Positions 40,558 to 49,420 are shown, counted from the stretch's first letter. The stretch is DNA of 64,000 nucleotides from CBDDHT01 sp965227905 (GCA_965227905.1 OZ245780.1:4960001-5024000); one strand, 5' to 3'. Notes: a model not told the origin generated them from the letters alone. Numbers and translations: made by a program.

Positions 40558-42237
40558 ATGGCGAAAGCCGCAATCGTCCTGCTGAACAATCGCGGCATCG
40601 AAACCGCCCAGCGCATAAAAGACGGACTTGAGGACACCGAGACATGGGGCCTCAAGGATCGGGTTGCCGAAACCGATCGCACATTCGAGAATCTCGGCGA
40701 GACTCTTCAAGGCCTCTATGCGGACGGCACCACCATCATCGGACTTTGCGCAACGGGCATTCTGATCCGGGCACTGGCTCCGATGCTGGTCAACAAGCGC
40801 GGCGAGCCGCCTGTCATTGCCGTTTCCGACGACGGCAGTGTGGTCGTTCCGCTCCTCGGCGGGCTGACCGGTGCCAACGAACTTTCACGTGACCTTGCCG
40901 CAATGCTCGGTGCAACGTCGGCGATTACAGCCAGTGGTGCCCGCGCTTTCGGCCTCCAGCTGGAAGCCCCGCCAAAGGGTTACACACTGGCGAACAGCGA
41001 AGACGCAAAATCGGTGACGTCGGACCTCCTGTCCGGGAAAGTGGCGCGCCTGGAGGGGGCCGCATCCTGGCTGGAGGAAAGTGGCATTCCGTTCGGCAGC
41101 GATGGCAATATTGTCCTCAAAGTCAGTGCTAGAGATGAACCGCCACCGCCTGGTGGTCTGCTTTTTCATCCGCGTTCGATTGCAATCGCAGTCGGTGATC
41201 CCGGCATGGGCGATCGGATCGCAGGAATACTGTCCGCCAATAAGCTATCGCCGGATGCGTTGGCAGCTCTCATCGTCCGGGAGGGGCAGGACTTGCCGCT
41301 CGCATTTCTCCAGACCGCTGAGACTTTCGGCGCCGAAGTCCGCATTGCCGGAACGCAAGACGATCTGGAAGCTCTGGTCGGAGAAGCCGGCAAAGATGTT
41401 GCTTGCCTCGAACAGGCAGAAGACTTCTCGCTGTTTCTCAGCACCGAACCGCTCGAAGTAGAGAAGATCGGCCGACCGCTCGGCACGCTCTCGATTGTGG
41501 GCCTTGGCCCCGGCGATCCTAACGGCCTGACCGGTGAGGCCATGGCGGCCCTGCGGGCGGCCGAAGACCTCGTCGGTTATGAAACCTATGTCAATCTGGT
41601 GCCGGAATCCGTTGGCCCGAAGCGGCGCCATATCTCCGGCAATCGTGTCGAACTCGACCGCGCCCGCGAGGCATTGGATCTCGCCGTCCAAGGCAGGCAT
41701 GTGGCCCTGGTATGCTCGGGGGATCCCGGCATTTTCGCTATGGCGGCAGCCGTCATGGAAGTACTGGAAGATCGTCCAACCGGTTGGACCGGCCTGAACA
41801 TTGAAATCATCCCCGGCGTCTCCGCAGTGCAAGTGGCCGCATCGCGTCTTGGGGCGCCGATCGGGCATGATTTCTGCGCCATTTCCCTCTCGGACATTCG
41901 AAAACCGTGGGACGTGATCGAGGCACGCCTCGATGCGGCAGCGAAAGCCGGTTTTGTGATTGCCCTTTATAACCCCGCTTCGAAGACGCGCCGGGAGCAG
42001 GTCGAAACCGCGCGGGACATCATCCTGCGTCATCGCGACACCGAAGCTCCCGTCATTCTTGGACGAAGTCTCGGGCGCCCAGGAGAGCAGACAGAAGTGA
42101 TCGAACTCGGCTCGCTCACAAGCGACATGGTCGACATGCGCACGATCCTCATCATAGGCTCATCGCGAAGCCGCACATTTCGCGGCCCCGGCGGCAGGCT
42201 GTTCGCCTATGCGCCACGCAGCCATGAGGACCCATGA
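40558..42237 (+). CDS. cobJ: CbiG-CobJ fusion: CbiG-like domain plus precorrin-3B C17-methyltransferase
   Basis: 559 residues. Residues about 1-300 carry CbiG: an N-terminal part (IIGLCATGILIRALAPMLVN, VVVPLLGGLTGANELSRDLA) and a CbiG/CobE-like C-terminal part (IAIAVGDPGMGDRIAGILSA). Residues about 305-559 are CobJ: LSIVGLGPGDPNGLT, LVCSGDPGIFAMAA, IPGVSAVQVAASRLGAPIGH and LYNPASKTR. CobJ methylates C17 with ring contraction; CbiG would open the ring-A lactone and release the C2 fragment. The fusion places the two steps in one chain. It overlaps cbiD by ATGA. Confidence 0.93.
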   Translation: MAKAAIVLLNNRGIETAQRIKDGLEDTETWGLKDRVAETDRTFENLGETLQGLYADGTTIIGLCATGILIRALAPMLVNKRGEPPVIAVSDDGSVVVPLLGGLTGANELSRDLAAMLGATSAITASGARAFGLQLEAPPKGYTLANSEDAKSVTSDLLSGKVARLEGAASWLEESGIPFGSDGNIVLKVSARDEPPPPGGLLFHPRSIAIAVGDPGMGDRIAGILSANKLSPDALAALIVREGQDLPLAFLQTAETFGAEVRIAGTQDDLEALVGEAGKDVACLEQAEDFSLFLSTEPLEVEKIGRPLGTLSIVGLGPGDPNGLTGEAMAALRAAEDLVGYETYVNLVPESVGPKRRHISGNRVELDRAREALDLAVQGRHVALVCSGDPGIFAMAAAVMEVLEDRPTGWTGLNIEIIPGVSAVQVAASRLGAPIGHDFCAISLSDIRKPWDVIEARLDAAAKAGFVIALYNPASKTRREQVETARDIILRHRDTEAPVILGRSLGRPGEQTEVIELGSLTSDMVDMRTILIIGSSRSRTFRGPGGRLFAYAPRSHEDP

Positions 42238-43334
42238 CGGACGGAAAGACGAGGCGACCGGAAGGCACCGAGCTGAAACGCGGCTGGACGACAGGCGCCT
42301 GCGCGACAGCTGCCACCAAAGCCGCCTACACCGCGCTGCTGACCGGCAGCTTCCCCGATCCCGTTTCCATCAAATTGCCGAAAGGCCAGGAACCTGCATT
42401 CGCGCTTGCCCGTGAGGCGCTCTCAGACGAGACCGCAATGGCGGCCATTATCAAGGACGCCGGCGATGATCCGGACGTCACGCACGGTGCGCTGATCGTC
42501 TCGACTGTCCGCCATGGCGAAGCTGGTAGCGGCGTAACGTTCCTTGCCGGCCCAGGCGTGGGTACGGTAACGCTCCCGGGTCTGCCGATCCCTCCTGGCG
42601 AACCCGCCATCAATCCCGTGCCCAGAGAGATGATGCGCGAAGCCGTGAAAGACGTTGCCGCCGCACACGGTGGCAGCGGTGACGTGGTCGTCGAAATCTC
42701 TGTTCCCGAGGGTGAGCAACTGGCGAAGGAAACGTGGAATCCCCGCCTTGGTATCGTCGGCGGTATTTCAATCCTCGGGACGACCGGCGTCGTCGTCCCC
42801 TTCTCCTGTGCCGCATGGATCCACTCGATCCACCGCGGAATCGACGTGGCCCGTGCAATGAACACCGACCATGTAGCAGCCGCCGTCGGTTCGACGTCGG
42901 AACGCATGGTTCAGGCGCACTACAAACTGCCGGATACGTCTCTCATCGATATGGGCGATTTTGCGGGCGGGATGCTGAAATATCTGCGCGCACATCCTCT
43001 GCCGCGCCTAACCATCGCCGGTGGGTTCGCCAAACTCTCGAAACTCGCGGCCGGGTCCCTCGATTTGCATTCGGGCCGCAGCCAGGTCGACAAGGATTTT
43101 CTCGCGGCACTTCTCGATGAACTTGGCGCCAGTGCCGAGGACGTGGCTCATGCACGAGGCGCCAACACGGCACTGGAGATTCTGCAGCTTGCAGAGGCTA
43201 GAGGCCTCGATCTGGCAGGACTCGTCGCCGCACATGCCCACGCCGTGGCCGTCAACCAGCTCAGAGGGGCGGACGTCGCCGTGGAGATCATGGTCGCGGA
43301 TCGAAGCGGCAAGTTGATTGGACGCGCTGAATAG
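42234..43334 (+). CDS. cbiD: CbiD, (cobalt-)precorrin-5B C1-methyltransferase
   Basis: 366 residues. RGWTTGACATAATKAAY is the CbiD signature; NPRLGIVGGISILGTTGVV and GGFAKLSKLAAGSLDLHSGR also match. In the anaerobic route CbiD methylates C1 after CbiG acts. Here it sits in a cobG-type (aerobic) operon and CobF is not found in the window, so CbiD probably supplies the C1 methylation. Last gene of the long plus-strand operon; a hairpin follows the stop. Confidence 0.93.
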   Translation: MTDGKTRRPEGTELKRGWTTGACATAATKAAYTALLTGSFPDPVSIKLPKGQEPAFALAREALSDETAMAAIIKDAGDDPDVTHGALIVSTVRHGEAGSGVTFLAGPGVGTVTLPGLPIPPGEPAINPVPREMMREAVKDVAAAHGGSGDVVVEISVPEGEQLAKETWNPRLGIVGGISILGTTGVVVPFSCAAWIHSIHRGIDVARAMNTDHVAAAVGSTSERMVQAHYKLPDTSLIDMGDFAGGMLKYLRAHPLPRLTIAGGFAKLSKLAAGSLDLHSGRSQVDKDFLAALLDELGASAEDVAHARGANTALEILQLAEARGLDLAGLVAAHAHAVAVNQLRGADVAVEIMVADRSGKLIGRAE

Positions 43335-43342
43335 CCAGCTCT

Positions 43343-43359
43343 GCCTCCAATCCGGAGGC
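43343..43359 (+). terminator. Hairpin after cbiD
   Basis: GCCTCC-AATCC-GGAGGC, a 6-bp GC-rich stem, begins 9 bp after the cbiD stop and is followed within 5 bp by ATTTTG. A plausible but weak intrinsic terminator for the plus-strand operon. Confidence 0.5.
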
Positions 43360-43501
43360 ACACATTTTGCCTAATAAAATCAAATTTTTAGGTTCATTCT
43401 GGCCCACCGTGTGATGGAGCGCACACGCCCTGCCGGATTTCCCCTCCATCTCTTAGCGCAAGGGGAAACCCAAACAAACACTGTGAACAGGGCAAGGTAC
43501 A

Positions 43502-43723
43502 ATGAACGATACGATTTCGACTGACGCACCTGACCTTGGCAAGGTCGCAGATCTCCAGATGACGCTGGATGCATTCGATTTCAGCGACGACGATGCACTC
43601 CTCGACGATTTCGACGCATTGCTGAACGATGGCCTTGAGATCGGCGGCGACGTGCTGATTGAAACAGGACACGGCACGATCGCGCTCCAGAACGTCTCTC
43701 TCGATGACCTGATGGACTCTTAA
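43502..43723 (+). CDS. Small acidic protein with RTX-like tail
   Basis: 73 residues, strongly acidic (rich in Asp, about pI 3.5 by eye), with almost no basic residues. The C-terminal segment DVLIETGHGTIALQNVSLDD resembles the closing strand found after calcium-binding RTX repeats (D-vi-tg-Gt-i-L-nvs--dL), but there are no GGxGxD repeats. It might be a short relic of, or a module related to, a type I secretion substrate. RBS GGGCAAGG precedes by a usable distance. No secretion genes are nearby. I do not recognise a family. Confidence 0.5.
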   Translation: MNDTISTDAPDLGKVADLQMTLDAFDFSDDDALLDDFDALLNDGLEIGGDVLIETGHGTIALQNVSLDDLMDS

Positions 43724-43800
43724 AGCGCGTCGCGCTTTCAGGATTTTGATTTGGCGCGTGTCTTTGTCCCAAAACCGGTAACCACTTTTGGGAGACACGC
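43723..43800. repeat. Rhizobial-type intergenic mosaic repeat
   Basis: Starts with the palindrome AAAGCGCG-TC-GCGCTTT and ends with a hairpin whose arms are CCCAAAA and TTTTGGG within GTGTCT...GGAGACAC. The order (GCGCTTT, then CCCAAAACCGG, then TTTTGGG-AGACA-GCT) is what I remember of the intergenic mosaic elements of Rhizobiales. It begins at the last base of the preceding stop codon. The remainder of the gap to 43987 holds nothing else recognisable. Confidence 0.6.
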
Positions 43801-43987
43801 TGTAGGAATTCCTCTGAGCGGCGTGAGAGCGAACTGACCATCACACTCTCCGTCACCGGGACCGGCATGGCGCACTTGGGAGCGCCGTGCCGGTCTTTGA
43901 TCTTCCGTGCCATGTGAACAGATTATTCACTGCCGGTTCAGCCGGTGCACATCAATCTTCTCCAATGATCGACAAGCGGAGGAGATG

Positions 43988-44377
43988 ATGCTGCTACGAT
44001 TTCGAACAGGGCTGACCGACGTTACGACAGGTCACCCGGCTGGCATTTTCAGAGCCGTTTCGCAGGTCATGGATGATCCTGCCCTGCCGGACTATCAGCA
44101 TGTTCTTTTGGCGGAGTTGCTCGACTGGTTCCATGACGAACTTCCGATCCCGCACGCTTTCAATCGTTCGACGAACAGTCGCTATCGAAACGGCATGGCA
44201 ATTTGCTGGCTTCGCGAGTCTGCGACAGAGCATGTCTGCCGGATGCATGAGATTAGGGCAATTCTTGAGCAACAGGACGTATTCGTCGAGCAGATTTGGA
44301 CGACTCGTCCCGGCTACGTGGTCTACGAAGATGCCTTGCAGGTCGTCGCCCTCCCCTATGCCTCCACGCCCACCTGA
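43988..44377 (+). CDS. Protein of unknown function
   Basis: 129 residues from the ATG at 43988, chosen because GGAGGAG lies just upstream (43985 would be too close). Soluble, with conserved-looking segments TGHPAGIFRAVSQ, LDWFHDELPIP and the strand YVVYEDALQVVALPY near the end. I do not recognise the family. Context gives no clue: a repeat upstream, an exported protein downstream. Confidence 0.7.
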   Translation: MLLRFRTGLTDVTTGHPAGIFRAVSQVMDDPALPDYQHVLLAELLDWFHDELPIPHAFNRSTNSRYRNGMAICWLRESATEHVCRMHEIRAILEQQDVFVEQIWTTRPGYVVYEDALQVVALPYASTPT

Positions 44378-44494
44378 TCATTCCGCCCCAGAACCAGCGC
44401 TGAAATGCGTGCCTTTCGGGACCGCTTTTCCGTATTATGATAGATCGTGCCGGCCACCGATCGCCGGTATCGGCTTGGATATTGCCATTCGGAA

Positions 44495-45643
44495 ATGACT
44501 GCGAAGGTGTCAGCTGCCGTGCTCCAAACATCTTTCAGAATTGCAATCCTTGTTGCGATACTCTTCGCGACGGCCATTCACGATACGGATGCGGCGCCGC
44601 TCGGAACGGTTCAAGACACCGCGCGCCTCCTCGCCGGAATGCCGGTCACGCGCGGCTCTCCTCTTCTCGGAGCGACCCGGTCGCCCGGTTGGATCCGTCA
44701 TGCCGCAGAAATGAACACGGCCTGGGAAGCCTTCAATAATCATCATCTTCTGCAAACCCGCGACTGGGCGAAGACGCATCTCCCCCTGCCCTATCCTGCC
44801 ATGTTCTACATGTTTGGCGGACCGGATTTCGTTCACGCTGACGCCTTTTATCCCAGAGCGGCGACTTACGTCCTGAGCGGTCTCGAGCCGGTCGGACGTG
44901 TCCCGAAGCTCGCAAACCTGTCGCCCGAAAAACTGGAAGAGTCGCTCGGTGCACTGCGCCAATCTCTTAAGAACTTCATGCAGTATGGTTACTTCATTAC
45001 ACGTGAGATGGGTCAGCAGTTTCGGGTTGGCGAGATCAAAGGAACGCTCCCCGTACTGCTGGTATTTCTGGCGCGAACCGGCAAGACGGTCCACAAAGTG
45101 AGCTCCGTCCATCTGAATGCCAGTGGCGCCGTCAAGAATGGATGGCGCAAAGGACGTCCAGGAGGCACAAAGCTGGTCTTTTCCGGCGCGGATGGAAACG
45201 CGCGAACGCTCTATTATTTCCGCACAAATCTGGCGAATGGCGGCGTCAAGACAAGCGGATTTCTAAAATTTGCTGCACGCCTGGGCCGCGGTGGTGCTTT
45301 GGTGAAAAGCGCATCCTATTTGATGCATACGAAACCCTTTTCAAAGGTCCGTGATTTTCTACTCCAGCACAGCGCGGCCATCGTCCAGGACGATTCTGGG
45401 ATTCCCCTCAAACATTTCATGGACAAGGACTGGCTATTGAAGCCATTCGGCCGGTATCTAGGACCGACCGACCAGTTCAAACGCTTCCAGCAGGCCGACC
45501 TTGCCGATTTCTTTGCAGCGGGCGGTGCGAAGCCAGTGGATTTCGGTATCGGCTATCGCTGGCATCCCCGGCGCACAAACATTCTGCTCGCGAAAAGACG
45601 GCAACCGGTTGCACCGATCGCTCCCAAGCCAACGCCGCGGTGA
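44495..45643 (+). CDS. Exported protein of unknown function
   Basis: 382 residues from the ATG at 44495; the open frame reaches 44447. A signal peptide lies at about 10-34 (FRIAILVAILFATAIHDTDA). The mature part has FYMFGGPDFVHADAFYPRA, YVLSGLEPVGRVPKL and GTLPVLLVFLARTGKTVHKV, which recur, as I recall, in conserved hypothetical proteins of proteobacteria and planctomycetes. No enzyme motif is clear. The C terminus is basic and proline-rich. Confidence 0.78.
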   Translation: MTAKVSAAVLQTSFRIAILVAILFATAIHDTDAAPLGTVQDTARLLAGMPVTRGSPLLGATRSPGWIRHAAEMNTAWEAFNNHHLLQTRDWAKTHLPLPYPAMFYMFGGPDFVHADAFYPRAATYVLSGLEPVGRVPKLANLSPEKLEESLGALRQSLKNFMQYGYFITREMGQQFRVGEIKGTLPVLLVFLARTGKTVHKVSSVHLNASGAVKNGWRKGRPGGTKLVFSGADGNARTLYYFRTNLANGGVKTSGFLKFAARLGRGGALVKSASYLMHTKPFSKVRDFLLQHSAAIVQDDSGIPLKHFMDKDWLLKPFGRYLGPTDQFKRFQQADLADFFAAGGAKPVDFGIGYRWHPRRTNILLAKRRQPVAPIAPKPTPR

Positions 45644-45796
45644 CGAGGAATTGCGGCAAGTTTGCGCGGCACTGTCCCAGAGTCTTCATCTCTTCGCCCA
45701 AAAACCATGCCCAAATGATTGCGCAATCCGGGGGCTGTGAGAGGCGACCACAAGTCAATTTCTCAATCTCACGCTGGAATGCGAGGAACTCCAATC

Positions 45797-45970
45797 ATGT
45801 TCACACTGTTGAAGTATGGAATCCCCTATGTCCTGATCGGCTTGTTCATCTTTCCGCCGCAGGGCGAGAACGTCGTTTCCAAAACGTCGGCTCATAGCGA
45901 GCTGGAGCGAGTGACATCAGTCCTCCTATGGCCGGAACGGGCCTATGAGGGTTTGAAGAAATACATGTAG
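45797..45970 (+). CDS. Small single-pass membrane protein
   Basis: 57 residues: an N-terminal membrane segment (LLKYGIPYVLIGLFIFPP) and a polar tail ending GLKKYM. GAGGAACT lies at a usable distance upstream of the ATG. No family recognised; codon use looks like its neighbours. It ends 14 bp from the convergent M19 gene. Confidence 0.5.
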   Translation: MFTLLKYGIPYVLIGLFIFPPQGENVVSKTSAHSELERVTSVLLWPERAYEGLKKYM

Positions 45971-45984
45971 TCGCCGCGGGGCCG

Positions 45985-46989
45985 CTATGAGCCCCAGACT
46001 TCGCGATACACCCGCAGCCAATTCTGACCGAGCACTTTGAGCGTGTCTTCCTCCGAGAAACCGCGCTCGAGGAGGCGCTCGGTCAGGCGAGGAAGCGTTC
46101 GTGGCGTTTCGATGCCTTGAGGAAACTCATAAGGCGGCGGCGGGTATTCGCCGGCACGCCAATGGCCGTCCGCAATCGTTCGGTCGTAACGGGCCCTGGC
46201 CGTCGCATCATCTTCGACCGGCCGCTGGCCCTCGAAATAGTCGATACCCAATCCGACATGATCGATACCGACAAGCTCGGCCTTGTAGGCGATATCGTCA
46301 ATGAACTGATCGAGGGTCGCCTGCCCTTCCCAGGTCAGAAATGCCGGAAACCCGACAGTCCCGACCACACCGCCATTGGCAGCAATCGCCTTGATCAAGT
46401 CATCGTCGATATTGCGGGCATTGTCCTGCACCGCACGGGCGTTCGCGTGTGAAATCACGACAGGCGCCTTGGATGCCTCAATCGCATCCAAGGATGTCTG
46501 CCGCCCTGTATGCGCACAATCGACGAGCATGCGAAGAGCATTGAGGCGTTCGATAACGCGAAGGCCGAAATGGCTCAGCCCAGAGTCGGTTCGCTCGCTG
46601 ATACCATCGCCAATGAGGTTTTTGCGGTTGTAGCAGAGCTGCACAACGCGAAGTCCGGCAGCTTGATAGGCGTCGAGCAAATCCAGTTCATCCTCGATCA
46701 ACGCCGTTCCCTGGCAGTGCAGAATTAAACCGAGCTTGCCTTCCTGCTTGGCACGTTCGATGTCGTCGGCGTTCAGTACCAGGACCGTGTCATTCCGCTC
46801 GCGCACATAGCGCTGCCAGCCTCCAATCGCTGCAAAGCCGCTCCGGGCACTTCCGGTCATGCCGGTTACCGTCGGAGCAATGGCTGTCGCGCCTCCCTCC
46901 CGATACCAGTCGATAAACGTTTTCATCCGTGCCAACGGACAGGTGGCATCGATCACGATGGCTTTGTCGTGAAATTGTTCGGCGCTCAT
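45985..46989 (-). CDS. M19 (membrane dipeptidase) homologue with altered metal site
   Basis: 334 residues of the renal-dipeptidase barrel: DCAHTG, VISHANARA followed by ARNIDDD, VGTVGFPAFL and HVGLGIDYFEG are recognisable. However, the N-terminal DGHxD that binds zinc is replaced by DATCPLARM, and the bridging glutamate (EG) appears as CQG. Ordinary dipeptide hydrolysis is therefore doubtful. Related M19 variants accompany GATase1-AraC regulators in betaine and dimethylglycine gene sets. Its ATG overlaps the stop of such a regulator (ATGA), so the two form an operon. Confidence 0.85.
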   Translation of the reverse strand: MSAEQFHDKAIVIDATCPLARMKTFIDWYREGGATAIAPTVTGMTGSARSGFAAIGGWQRYVRERNDTVLVLNADDIERAKQEGKLGLILHCQGTALIEDELDLLDAYQAAGLRVVQLCYNRKNLIGDGISERTDSGLSHFGLRVIERLNALRMLVDCAHTGRQTSLDAIEASKAPVVISHANARAVQDNARNIDDDLIKAIAANGGVVGTVGFPAFLTWEGQATLDQFIDDIAYKAELVGIDHVGLGIDYFEGQRPVEDDATARARYDRTIADGHWRAGEYPPPPYEFPQGIETPRTLPRLTERLLERGFSEEDTLKVLGQNWLRVYREVWGS

Positions 46990-47954
46990 GGCGATCCCTG
47001 TCCCTCTCTTGCAGCAACGCCGAAACGGGTGCGGTACGCACCTGCAGTCAGGCCGGTGGAAGCACGAAAAGCCCGGGCGAATGCGGATGCATCGCGATAG
47101 CCCACAGTCCAGGCAATCTCACTGATTGGAATGAGTGTACGCTCCAGAAGACCGCGCGCTTTCTCGACGCGGAGGTTCCGAAGATAGACGGTCGGTGTCT
47201 GTCCGGTCGCAGCCTTGAAGCGCCTCAGAAAGGTGCGGCTGGAGAGCCAAACCCGCTCAGCCATGCCCTGGACCGTGATGTCTTCGCCGACATGTCCCTC
47301 CAGCCAGTGCTGGAGAGTCAGAATCGTTTCGTCGCCATGCGCCAATGGCGGTCTGAAGTTGCGATAAGAATGCTTTGTTCGCCCGTCCGGGTCGATCAGG
47401 AGATGGCGCTCTGTTGCGGCCGCGACCTGTGGCCCAAGCCAGCGCTTGACGATATGCAGGCCAAGGTCCAGCCAGGCCATCAGTCCGCCAACGGTGACGA
47501 TATCGTTGTCGTCGACCAGCAGATAATCGAGATTAAGCTGGGCATCGGGGAAGCTTGCGCGGAACGCGTCTTCGTGGGTCCAGTGGGTCGTGACGGCCCG
47601 GCCCTCAAGAAGCCCGCTATGGCCAAGCCAGAACAAGCCTGCACAAGCGGAACACATCAATGCGCCGGCACCATGCTGATCCCGGAGCCAGCCATGGATT
47701 ACGGACGACTCACTGCGTTCCGCATGATCGAGTGTCGGCGGCAGCACAATTGCATCAAACCGGCCGGATGCCGGATCGCTGACCTCCTGCTCGGTGACTT
47801 GTCTCACCGAGAGCTGCGCACCACCGTCTTCGTCTGCATAGCTGTTGGCAACAGTGAACAGGTCTGCCAGTCCGAGAACGGCAGACATCTGCACCCCCGG
47901 ATAGGCCACGATGGCGATGCTCGCGCAGTGCCTGGATTTTTCCATTTGGCGCAT
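46986..47954 (-). CDS. GlxA-type AraC-family regulator with DJ-1/PfpI domain
   Basis: 322 residues from the ATG at 47954 (47945 is also possible; the open frame reaches 48020). The N-terminal half is a class I amidotransferase-like domain (IAIVAYPGVQMSAVLGLADL; CSACAGLFWLGHSGLL around the nucleophile position). The C-terminal 100 residues form the AraC double helix-turn-helix (VWLSSRTFLRRFKAATGQTP, ISEIAWTVGYRDASAFARAF). GbdR, CdhR and ArgR of Pseudomonas have this architecture and sense small amines. It probably controls itself and the M19 homologue. Confidence 0.9.
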   Translation of the reverse strand: MRQMEKSRHCASIAIVAYPGVQMSAVLGLADLFTVANSYADEDGGAQLSVRQVTEQEVSDPASGRFDAIVLPPTLDHAERSESSVIHGWLRDQHGAGALMCSACAGLFWLGHSGLLEGRAVTTHWTHEDAFRASFPDAQLNLDYLLVDDNDIVTVGGLMAWLDLGLHIVKRWLGPQVAAATERHLLIDPDGRTKHSYRNFRPPLAHGDETILTLQHWLEGHVGEDITVQGMAERVWLSSRTFLRRFKAATGQTPTVYLRNLRVEKARGLLERTLIPISEIAWTVGYRDASAFARAFRASTGLTAGAYRTRFGVAAREGQGSP

Positions 47955-48044
47955 AGAGCACAGTAATCGCCATTTTCGCCGATAGGCAACGGCGGAAGCG
48001 CAACCTAGGAAAGAGGCCACTCTTTCGAAGATCAGGAGGCCGAC

Positions 48045-48548
48045 ATGCCCGACGGCAACGCACTCACGAAACTTCTACGCTACAAGGCGTGGGCCGATGA
48101 CCGATTGTTTGAGTCATTGGCAAAACTGCCTGATGCCGTACTGACAGCGCAGCAACCGATCATCTTCGGCAGCATCCTCCGGACGCTCCACCACGTCTAT
48201 GCCATGGACCTTGTCTGGAAAGCGCATCTGGAGGGGGCAACGCATGGTTTCACGTCCCGAAATCCCGATGACTGCCCGACCTTCGATCAACTGCAGACCG
48301 ATCAGCGGACCATCGACGGCTGGTATCTCGACTATGCCGAGGCCCTGCAACCCGAGCAGGAAAATGAAGTTCTTGAGATCACATTCATCGGCGGCGGCCG
48401 GGCGCCAATGAGCCGGATAGAAATCCTGCAACATGTCGTGAACCACACGACCTATCATCGCGGCCACGTCGCAGACATGGTCTATCAGATCCCTGCCAAA
48501 CCGCCGGTCACGGATTTTCCGGTTTTCCTGAGAGAGACCGCAAGGTAA
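48045..48548 (+). CDS. DinB family protein
   Basis: 167 residues, four-helix bundle of the DinB/YfiT group. The three-histidine metal site is visible: LHHVYAMD near residue 47 and HVVNHTTYHRGHV near residue 127. Members include thiol-dependent transferases; the specific substrate is not evident. Divergent from the GlxA-type regulator across 90 bp. Confidence 0.88.
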   Translation: MPDGNALTKLLRYKAWADDRLFESLAKLPDAVLTAQQPIIFGSILRTLHHVYAMDLVWKAHLEGATHGFTSRNPDDCPTFDQLQTDQRTIDGWYLDYAEALQPEQENEVLEITFIGGGRAPMSRIEILQHVVNHTTYHRGHVADMVYQIPAKPPVTDFPVFLRETAR

Positions 48549-48625
48549 TACGCCTCTCAAGCATCGAGCCCCGAACGCGGGTCATCGACAAAGCCTTCAC
48601 TTCAGGTCAATGAGAGAGAATTACG

Positions 48626-49420
48626 ATGGGTACATCCGATCCCGCGACAATCAGCGCGCTGCACTTCTACCCGATCAAAGGGCTCAGTCCGGTATCCGTC
48701 AAACAAGTCGCACTACGCGCAGACGACGGCTTTCCCGGCGATCGTTTGTTCGGATTTGCCAAAGCGAATAGCGGTTTCGATCCAGCCGATCCCAAGCCGC
48801 TGCCGAAAGATCGCTTCCTTGTGCTTATGCAGAAAGAAAAACTCGCCGCGCTGAACACAACTTTCGACGAAGCGACTCGAGAACTCGTTATTGAAACGGC
48901 GGGTCACGAAACGCTGCGCGCCGATATGACGAGTGCGGAAGGACAAACCGCAGTTTCGGATTTCTTCACGGACTATCTGGATTTGCACCCAGACGAGAAA
49001 CCCTTCTTTGCAGAGGCGCAACCACATCGCTTCACGGACGTTTCGGTTGTCTCGGAAACAATGATGAATGCCATCTCGTTCATCAATCTGGCTTCCGTTC
49101 GTGACTTTGCCGAGCAAATTGGCGAACCAGTCGATCCCATGCGCTTTCGCGGAAACATCCTTGTCGATGGATGGCCGGCATTCTCGGAATTCGAACTGAT
49201 CGACCGAACCATAAGTGTCGGCAGCGTTCACTTCAAAGTTCTGAAACGAACCAAGCGATGTGCTGCAACCGAGGTCAATCCGATAACCGCCGAGCGCGAT
49301 ATCAGAGTCCCTGCGCTCCTTCGATCGACTTACGGTCATTTCGATATGGGCGTCTACGCCCAAGTCGTATCCGATGGAACGATCGGAATCGACGACCGTG
49401 TTGCTATCGAGCCGAAATAG
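48626..49420 (+). CDS. MOSC-domain protein
   Basis: 264 residues. An N-terminal beta-barrel (ALHFYPIKGLSPVSVKQVAL, PGDRLFGFA) precedes the MOSC domain with FRGNILVDGWPAFSE and KRTKRCAATEVNP, whose cysteine would bind molybdenum cofactor. This is the mARC/YcbX-like layout without the C-terminal ferredoxin domain. It could reduce N-hydroxylated compounds or donate sulfur. Convergent with cobM, 26 bp away. Confidence 0.9.
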   Translation: MGTSDPATISALHFYPIKGLSPVSVKQVALRADDGFPGDRLFGFAKANSGFDPADPKPLPKDRFLVLMQKEKLAALNTTFDEATRELVIETAGHETLRADMTSAEGQTAVSDFFTDYLDLHPDEKPFFAEAQPHRFTDVSVVSETMMNAISFINLASVRDFAEQIGEPVDPMRFRGNILVDGWPAFSEFELIDRTISVGSVHFKVLKRTKRCAATEVNPITAERDIRVPALLRSTYGHFDMGVYAQVVSDGTIGIDDRVAIEPK

